Below the pieces are notes generated by a model. The model had not been told where the DNA came from. It made no database searches and was given only the letters and a program-made list of their open reading frames with translations. Below, piece by piece: positions 5,571 to 9,682 of a stretch of 9,682 nucleotides of DNA (position 1 is the first letter of the stretch; each line of letters begins with the position of its first letter). The position numbers and the translations under genes are program-made. Source of the DNA: JAGLQQ01 sp043806135 (GTDB taxonomy: Bacteria; Omnitrophota; Gorgyraeia; B26-G9); contig JAZDHG010000112.1 of the NCBI GenBank assembly GCA_043806135.1, positions 1-9,682 on the forward strand, in the 5' to 3' direction.

Positions 5571-5869
5571 ATTTTTCTTTTACTGGTCTTTGCAATTTCC
5601 CAGATCCGGTGGTCTCTCTTTAGAATATAAAAATCGTATATCCCCATAATTCTTGCCCAAAATTCAACCCCGGCCATAATAACCGCCCAAACAACTAATT
5701 TCAAATTAAAACCTGTAATTTTAAGGATACATTTCGCTAGAATTTTTAAAATTCGCGTGGTATCCATTGTCGAAACTTTATAAAACATCCTTAATATTAG
5801 TTTTATTACAATGCTAATTTTGAATCTGGATTTTATCCGATTCTTCCCTTTGTTACCCGATGTTTTCAC
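5564..5869 (-). CDS. short membrane ORF, possible gene remnant, N-terminus in a repeat
   Basis: A 101-codon frame of doubtful status. Its first 25 or so residues (MKTSGNKGKNRIKSRFKI...) are encoded by the dispersed repeat whose second copy at 9202-9303 is frameshifted, so this part is unlikely to be ancestral protein. The GTG at 5869 has no ribosome site; ATG codons at 5788 (residue 28) and 5767 (residue 35) are alternative starts. Residues about 55-73 are hydrophobic and may span the membrane. The tail (residues 70-98, with EFWARIMGIYDF and RDHRIWEIAKTSKR) looks conserved in style and loosely recalls the C-terminal end of some family 2 glycosyltransferases, but I cannot confirm this. It could be a real 67-74 residue membrane protein or the 3' remnant of a larger gene. 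Confidence 0.4.
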   Translation of the reverse strand: MKTSGNKGKNRIKSRFKISIVIKLILRMFYKVSTMDTTRILKILAKCILKITGFNLKLVVWAVIMAGVEFWARIMGIYDFYILKRDHRIWEIAKTSKRKIA

Positions 5870-5892
5870 TAAAATTGGCGCAATTTGGGAAC
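5793..5892. repeat. dispersed repeat, copy 1 (diverged)
   Basis: About 100 bp similar to 9202-9303 in the same orientation. A 30-nt core (5837-5866) is identical in both copies and the flanks diverge. One T is missing relative to copy 2 after 5866. The end of this copy (5876-5892) is a decayed form of the GGGCACA..AGGCACA motif of copy 2. It supplies the 5' end of the ORF at 5564-5869. Confidence 0.75.
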
Positions 5893-5940
5893 AGAAAAAA
5901 TGAAATATATTTAACCTGTGAACGCCAAAAACAGCTGGTA

Positions 5941-6489
5941 TTACTTAAGCGCTTCCTGAATAGGTTTTCCACCGACGTATAAATTCTTTACGACCGGATT
6001 CCCGTCTTTTATCATCACGCTGACAAATGCATCGGAACTTCCCCTGACATTATGTTTGCGATAGAGCTCTTCTGCGCGAGGAGCTTTGTGTTCTGGCAGG
6101 TAATACCGGTCTATCGGTACTCGCAGGTAAATCTCATTTCCTGCTACGGCTCCAACTTTTACCTTCAGATATGGCTCATGCCGAGGAACAACTGCACTAA
6201 TTCGAGAAAAGGCAGCAAAACCATCCGCTCCAACATTAATAACTGCAAAAACTTGCTGGCCGACTGCTAAATTCAGGCCTTCTTGATTCGGGGCAGAGCG
6301 CTCTCGCAATGAAAGCGCGACAAATCTGCCGCGAAAAGCATCAAACGGGTCCACCGGCTCAGTCCGAAACTTAAACTCCTGACCGGTGCTTAGCACACCC
6401 TCTTGCTGTAATATCATTGAACCGGGCACTCCCATCTGAAGAAGAACAAGACAGCCAAAAAGGCTAAGGATAAGCGTTTTTTTATTCAT
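5941..6489 (-). CDS. GDYXXLXY domain protein (variant motif)
   Basis: A 182-residue membrane-anchored protein with a hydrophobic N-terminal segment (about 5-21) and a soluble part probably outside the membrane. The family is named for G-D-Y-x-x-L-x-Y; here the motif after DPFDAFR is GRFVALSL (54-61), keeping G, an aromatic residue and L but not the D or final Y. The setting DPFDxFRG is typical of the family, which commonly lies beside DUF2157 or DUF4401 membrane proteins, as it does here. The ATG at 6489 overlaps the end of the DUF2157 gene by 8 nt and has AAAGGAGG four bases upstream, so the two are coupled. Biochemical function of the family is unknown to me. Confidence 0.82.
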   Translation of the reverse strand: MNKKTLILSLFGCLVLLQMGVPGSMILQQEGVLSTGQEFKFRTEPVDPFDAFRGRFVALSLRERSAPNQEGLNLAVGQQVFAVINVGADGFAAFSRISAVVPRHEPYLKVKVGAVAGNEIYLRVPIDRYYLPEHKAPRAEELYRKHNVRGSSDAFVSVMIKDGNPVVKNLYVGGKPIQEALK

Positions 6490-7777
6490 TCGTCCCTCCT
6501 TTACGCCGGATGAGAATCATATTTGTCACCAGAAAACCGGCGCCAAGCATTATCAGAACCAGGCCTTTTAACACCAGGCTGATCTCGCTGTCGAAAAACC
6601 GCACTGCAATCACGAGAGCCAAAAGCAATAAGCCTTCATTGACTATACGCAACTTATTTTCCCTGAAACCACTTAAGATACGGTCAAGGCCAAAAATAAA
6701 GAAATAAACATTGTACAGCGCCATTGCCGCCGATGGGAATGAAAAACCGATTACCGCGACCATCGGAGCACTGCCGATAAGCGCATTGCTGAACCTCTTT
6801 TCTTTAATTGCTTCGATAACCAGCAGAAGCGTTACGATAGCAAAAATGATTACCAGCAGTAAACCACCCTGGACTCCGAATATTTGCACCCCTCTTGCCT
6901 CCCACGCATTAACCCTAGACCACGGCCAGCGGTACGTAAGAATCAGGGATATGACAATGACACCTAAATCCCCAAGGCTACGAAACGGCTCTTGCCAATT
7001 ACGATTGATTGCCGGAAACCGGTGCGTCCCCACCAAATACATCGAAGCGAATAGAAGAGAAAGATAAATCATCCATAGTTGCGGCGAGAGCCAAACCAGT
7101 AGTAGCGAGGTGAATAACGCCAAGCTCAACGCTAAAAATGACGAAAGTAGTTTAGCCCGTACCGCAAAACTTTCCTGCCTGATAATAAAGATAAAGTGCG
7201 GGACCACAACAGCTATGAGCGGCCAGTAACAAAACGACAACGCCGTATTATTCCATATTTGTCCAATCGCCCACGATGTTATCCCAATGACATAGATGAT
7301 GGCTGGGACTGTAACCGTAACCAGATATACCAGTGGAACCGAAAGCATCATCCAAATCAATATAAACGACTGCAGTTCCCCAGAAATATTGTATGTCTGG
7401 CTGATTAACGAAATCGAAGCTCCCACCATAAGCGTCAAAAACGTTGCCGTTGCCTCCCTGAATCCTTGTGTTGCATGTTCTTTGACAAGTGCCCAGCCGG
7501 TCAGCACGATTCCGATCGCCAACGGCGCTAGGGATAACGCTGCCCGTAGCGGGCGACTCAGTTGCTCCCAATTATAGGCAATCAAAGAAATAATACCCAG
7601 ACCGATCAGAAGTGCTCCCAGGACGCTACAGACGATCAAAAATGTCTTTTTCTTCCCAGCCTCGCTTGTTTTGCCGTAATATTGCTTAATGCGTTCGGCA
7701 TTTTGCTGAGAAATGATATCTTTATTGACCAACACCGGTAATTCCTGATACAACCATCTCAGGTTTCTACTGCTCAT
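6482..7777 (-). CDS. DUF2157 domain multi-pass membrane protein
   Basis: A 431-residue integral membrane protein. The first 45 residues are polar and helical (NKDIISQQNAERIKQYYG), followed by a glycine-rich membrane helix (46-68) and AYNWEQLSR (67-75). This order, an N-terminal 'I-s-x-x-x-A-e-r-I' helix then G-rich helix then NW, is diagnostic of DUF2157. The remainder is a series of roughly ten or more hydrophobic segments ending in an RRKGG tail. Length is usual and the frame is unbroken. The ATG at 7777 has AAGGGAG five bases upstream and is 11 nt after the antiporter stop; the gene overlaps the GDYXXLXY gene. The arrangement supports a joint membrane function of the pair, but the substrate or role is unknown. 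Confidence 0.87.
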   Translation of the reverse strand: MSSRNLRWLYQELPVLVNKDIISQQNAERIKQYYGKTSEAGKKKTFLIVCSVLGALLIGLGIISLIAYNWEQLSRPLRAALSLAPLAIGIVLTGWALVKEHATQGFREATATFLTLMVGASISLISQTYNISGELQSFILIWMMLSVPLVYLVTVTVPAIIYVIGITSWAIGQIWNNTALSFCYWPLIAVVVPHFIFIIRQESFAVRAKLLSSFLALSLALFTSLLLVWLSPQLWMIYLSLLFASMYLVGTHRFPAINRNWQEPFRSLGDLGVIVISLILTYRWPWSRVNAWEARGVQIFGVQGGLLLVIIFAIVTLLLVIEAIKEKRFSNALIGSAPMVAVIGFSFPSAAMALYNVYFFIFGLDRILSGFRENKLRIVNEGLLLLALVIAVRFFDSEISLVLKGLVLIMLGAGFLVTNMILIRRKGGTNE

Positions 7778-7788
7778 ATTTCTCCCTT

Positions 7789-8952
7789 TTAACCCTTCCT
7801 TAGTTTTTCCGTGGTTCCTATCGGCGTGGGATATTTTAAAACAACAATGTAGCTAGAAACGATAAAGGTGATGATTGCTGTAAGCTGTATCAGCTGGGAG
7901 GCCTTGTGCGTTATGTTCCCTAAACTGAATGCCAGGAGAGCGACTAATAAAGAAAATTCACTGAGTTGCCCCAGGCGGATCCCGATCTCTTTTGCAAAAA
8001 GAGGTTGCTCTCCCATTAAGAGAAAGAATTTTCTAAACATCCAAGGTTTAAACAGTAGAAAAACCAGTGAAAAAATCAGGACCTGCCAGAATATTTCTTT
8101 CATGACCCATAATTCAAGTTTCGCGCCCAACGCAAAGAAAAACAGCACTAAAAAGAAATCCCGCAGAGGTTTTAATTTCTCTGAAAGGAATAAAGAAATG
8201 GGGTGTCTGGCGATAACCACGCCGGCAAAGAACGCTCCTATTTCATAAAAAAGACCCATCCGGTTGGAAATAGTTGCTATCCCGAAACACCACGCCAGGC
8301 CAAGAACAAACAGGGCTTCCTGCAGCCGCTCGATTTTCAGCATAATCTTCCTTAAAACAAACTGTTCGATAAGAAGTAGGAGCGCGATAAACGCCACAAG
8401 TTTTACTAATAATATCCCAAAACTGAACAGTGTGCCTTGAGAAGAGCCCAGGCAGCGGATAAAAACAAGCACCAAAACAGCCAAAAGATCTTGAAAGATT
8501 AACACGCTGATGCAGATAGCGCCCATCCTTTTCTGATGCAGCATGGTTGTGGGAAGCAGCTTGATAGCCAGAATTGTGCTAGAAAACATCAGGGCTAAGC
8601 CGATACACAAAGAATCCAGCATGTTAAAATGAAACAGCCTAGCCAGGAGAAAGGCGATAAGAAAAGAAGCCGCGCAATTGCTCAAAGTCACAACCGCGGT
8701 CTCGCGAAAGGAACGGATGAGTTTCTGGGGATGCAAGCACAGTCCAGCCAGGAAAAGAAGCAGCGTGATGCCAATATGGGAAATCGTCTCTATGAACTCC
8801 GCGTTCTTGATCAAGCCGATGCCCAGCGGCCCCAGGATAATACCACAAACAATATAGCCGATAATAATGGGCTGCCTCAGGAGAACAGCGAGGAAAGAAA
8901 AAATCGCCGCTCCCACCATCAATACGCTCAAATCAATGATGAATCTTTCCAT
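7789..8952 (-). CDS. cation/proton antiporter, CPA2 (KefB/Na-H exchanger) type, membrane domain only
   Basis: A 387-residue integral membrane protein with about twelve hydrophobic segments, expected to exchange a cation (K+ or Na+) for protons. Family marks are the early RQPIIIGYIVCGIILGPLG (26-44), LFLAGL (66-71), SSTILAIKLLP (124-134) and FQD at 153-155 with the transport-site D155. Further marks are IGAFFAGVVIA (238-248), FFFALG (271-276) and RLGQLSEFSLL (326-336). It ends at 387 with no TrkA-N/RCK domain, unlike KefB or KefC, so ligand gating by NAD or glutathione conjugates is not expected. The ATG at 8952 has AAAGGAG four bases upstream. It is the first of three closely packed genes. 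Ion specificity cannot be set from sequence. Confidence 0.9.
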   Translation of the reverse strand: MERFIIDLSVLMVGAAIFSFLAVLLRQPIIIGYIVCGIILGPLGIGLIKNAEFIETISHIGITLLLFLAGLCLHPQKLIRSFRETAVVTLSNCAASFLIAFLLARLFHFNMLDSLCIGLALMFSSTILAIKLLPTTMLHQKRMGAICISVLIFQDLLAVLVLVFIRCLGSSQGTLFSFGILLVKLVAFIALLLLIEQFVLRKIMLKIERLQEALFVLGLAWCFGIATISNRMGLFYEIGAFFAGVVIARHPISLFLSEKLKPLRDFFLVLFFFALGAKLELWVMKEIFWQVLIFSLVFLLFKPWMFRKFFLLMGEQPLFAKEIGIRLGQLSEFSLLVALLAFSLGNITHKASQLIQLTAIITFIVSSYIVVLKYPTPIGTTEKLRKG

Positions 8953-9046
8953 AAAACTCCTTTAATGCAACATTCTGTAATATATTTTACCACAAATTCA
9001 AAAATTACAAGCAATTTAGCATTCTTAAAGATGCACTGATATTTTA

Positions 9047-9064
9047 GGGCACAAATTAGGCACA
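9047..9064 (+). repeat. 18-nt direct repeat, copy A
   Basis: GGGCACAAATTAGGCACA matches 9286-9303 at 16 of 18 positions. Each unit itself contains GGCACA twice, 11 nt apart. The pair is 239 bp apart in direct orientation. Confidence 0.6.
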
Positions 9065-9147
9065 AGGTATTTTAATTTATTAGATGGTTTTTGTAACTTA
9101 TTACGATTGATTATGTTGCAGAATGTTTAAAATTAATTCAGAGAGGC

Positions 9148-9191
9148 AGGGAGACTGTCTGAATAATTCTCCCTTCCGTCGATATATCGAC
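9148..9191. repeat. hairpin and adjacent palindrome
   Basis: AGGGAGA (9148-9154) pairs with TCTCCCT (9168-9174) across 13 nt. Four bases further on, GTCGATATATCGAC (9178-9191) is a perfect 14-nt palindrome. They could be a protein binding site or part of the repeat element; no matching copy is seen near 5793. Confidence 0.4.
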
Positions 9192-9201
9192 ATATTACAA
9201 C

Positions 9202-9303
9202 AATATTGCTTTTATTGCAAGGCTGATCTCGAATCTGGATGTTACCCGATTCTTCCCTTTGTTACCCGATGTTTTTCACTAAAATGGGCACATTTTAGGC
9301 ACA
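9202..9303. repeat. dispersed repeat, copy 2
   Basis: About 100 bp similar to 5793-5892. Within it GTTACCCGAT occurs at 9241-9250 and again at 9261-9270, exactly 20 bp apart; in copy 1 the first unit has decayed. It ends in GGGCACATTTTAGGCACA. The two copies are in direct orientation and bracket the antiporter operon. Confidence 0.75.
9286..9303 (+). repeat. 18-nt direct repeat, copy B
   Basis: GGGCACATTTTAGGCACA, partner of the unit at 9047-9064 with two mismatches in the centre. It forms the right end of dispersed repeat copy 2. Confidence 0.6.
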
Positions 9304-9336
9304 AAAATAAATCTTAAATTATTGTTAATCTATGCT

Positions 9337-9682
9337 CTAATTTTTAGCAAATAAATACCGGGTCCTTAGGCAAACTTTTACCAAAAGCAGCATAACTGGA
9401 ACTTCAATTAAAACTCCCACTACAGTAGCTAAAGACGCCCCTGAAGATAAACCAAATAATATTGTTGAAGTAGCAATAGCAACTTCAAAGTGGTTACTTG
9501 CGCCAATCATTGCCGACGGAGCCGCATCCTCATATCTTAAGTTCATTTTCTTTGCCATCCAGTATGTAATTGTAAAAATAAAACAAGTTTGGATAAAAAG
9601 CGGAATTGCAATCCATAGAATCGTTAGTGGTTGAGCAAGAATAATTCTCCCCTTAAATGAGAACAGAAGCACAAGGGTAAAT
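9337..9682 (-). CDS. ACR3-type arsenite efflux / bile acid:sodium symporter family transporter (C-terminal part)
   Basis: The 5' end lies outside the window; about 115 C-terminal residues are present, roughly a third of a ~350-residue transporter. Hydrophobic segments alternate with short loops. The stretch AMIGASNHFEVAIA, followed by FGLSSGASLATVVGVL and IEVPVML, matches the last helices of ACR3 arsenite efflux permeases, which belong to the BART/bile-acid symporter superfamily. The Glu in NHFE aligns with the acidic residue conserved in ACR3. The usual stop is reached at 9337 after RTRYLFAKN. The catalytic Cys of ACR3 lies in the missing part, so arsenite specificity is likely but unproven. 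The frame is open to the window end, so the GTG at 9672 is internal, not the start. It is 384 nt upstream of the antiporter operon on the same strand. Confidence 0.85.
   Translation of the reverse strand, partial: FTLVLLFSFKGRIILAQPLTILWIAIPLFIQTCFIFTITYWMAKKMNLRYEDAAPSAMIGASNHFEVAIATSTILFGLSSGASLATVVGVLIEVPVMLLLVKVCLRTRYLFAKN

Larger units (their letters stand above)
8953..9336. other. gene-free stretch with repeats
   Basis: No convincing gene on either strand; the longest frames have no ribosome site or family resemblance. It must hold the promoter of the antiporter operon, but I see only a TAAAAT-type -10 candidate around 8985-8990 without a good -35 box. It also holds repeat copy 2, the GGGCACA direct repeats, a 7-bp hairpin and a 14-nt palindrome. 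Confidence 0.6.

Noticed and set aside
5875..5934. Terminator for the GDYXXLXY gene from TTGGCG/CGCCAA pairing
   Set aside because: The arms are separated by more than 40 nt and no proper U-tract follows.
6052..9039. Plus-strand and alternative minus-strand frames within the antiporter operon
   Set aside because: Compositional shadows of the three real genes; their translations show no domain pattern.
9241..9270. CRISPR-like periodic repeat
   Set aside because: Only two 10-nt units at 20-bp spacing, far too short and few for an array, and no cas genes.
9123..9317. A 64-codon plus-strand frame in the gene-free stretch
   Set aside because: It runs through repeat copy 2 and its tandem units and has no ribosome site or recognisable protein pattern.

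Overview
The window is a bacterial chromosome segment of low to moderate GC in which every credible gene reads on the minus strand. The gene mix is a soluble multi-domain sensor kinase, a diguanylate cyclase, two PilZ proteins whose N-termini resemble (S)ERRxF(K/P)R, a 'two-CW' cysteine protein, small two-helix membrane proteins, DUF2157/GDYXXLXY and an ACR3-type transporter. This recalls uncultured Gram-negative lineages such as Omnitrophota (candidate phylum OP3) or deltaproteobacteria. That assignment is an inference from gene content; no rRNA or other marker gene is present.

Region 1 (5-2416) is a signalling unit. A REC-GAF-histidine kinase (366-2027) overlaps by 8 nt a stand-alone receiver protein (5-373), and no DNA-binding output domain is visible. 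A 389-nt gene-free stretch upstream (2028-2416) holds a promoter-like pair just after the neighbouring PilZ gene. It also holds two terminator-like hairpins with U-tracts. The second ends directly against the kinase ribosome binding site and overlaps a competing hairpin, which is the layout of a transcription attenuator.

Region 2 (2417-3962) is a cyclic-di-GMP pair: a REC-GGDEF diguanylate cyclase and a PilZ protein. The cyclase output domain looks intact, but its receiver has lost the canonical acidic residues and carries Glu at the phospho-acceptor position. The promoter has an inverted repeat over its -35 box.

Region 3 (3963-5497) is AT-rich. It contains a seven-cysteine two-CW protein (TTG start) between two small two-helix membrane proteins that share a YRK[I/L][D/E]E..REI motif, preceded by a second PilZ gene.

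Region 4 (5564-5892) holds a short membrane ORF of uncertain status whose N-terminus is made from a dispersed repeat.

Region 5 (5941-8952) is a tight three-gene operon: CPA2-type cation/proton antiporter, DUF2157 membrane protein and GDYXXLXY protein. It is flanked on both sides by direct copies of a ~100-bp repeat (5793-5892 and 9202-9303).

Region 6 (8953-9336) is a gene-free stretch with that repeat, a GGGCACA direct repeat pair, a hairpin and a palindrome. The window ends in the C-terminal third of an ACR3/bile-acid-symporter family transporter (9337-9682).

No tRNA, rRNA, CRISPR array or transposase was recognised. The most interesting signals are the attenuator-like kinase leader, the degenerate receiver of the cyclase, the two-CW/small membrane protein cluster and the repeat pair around the antiporter operon.
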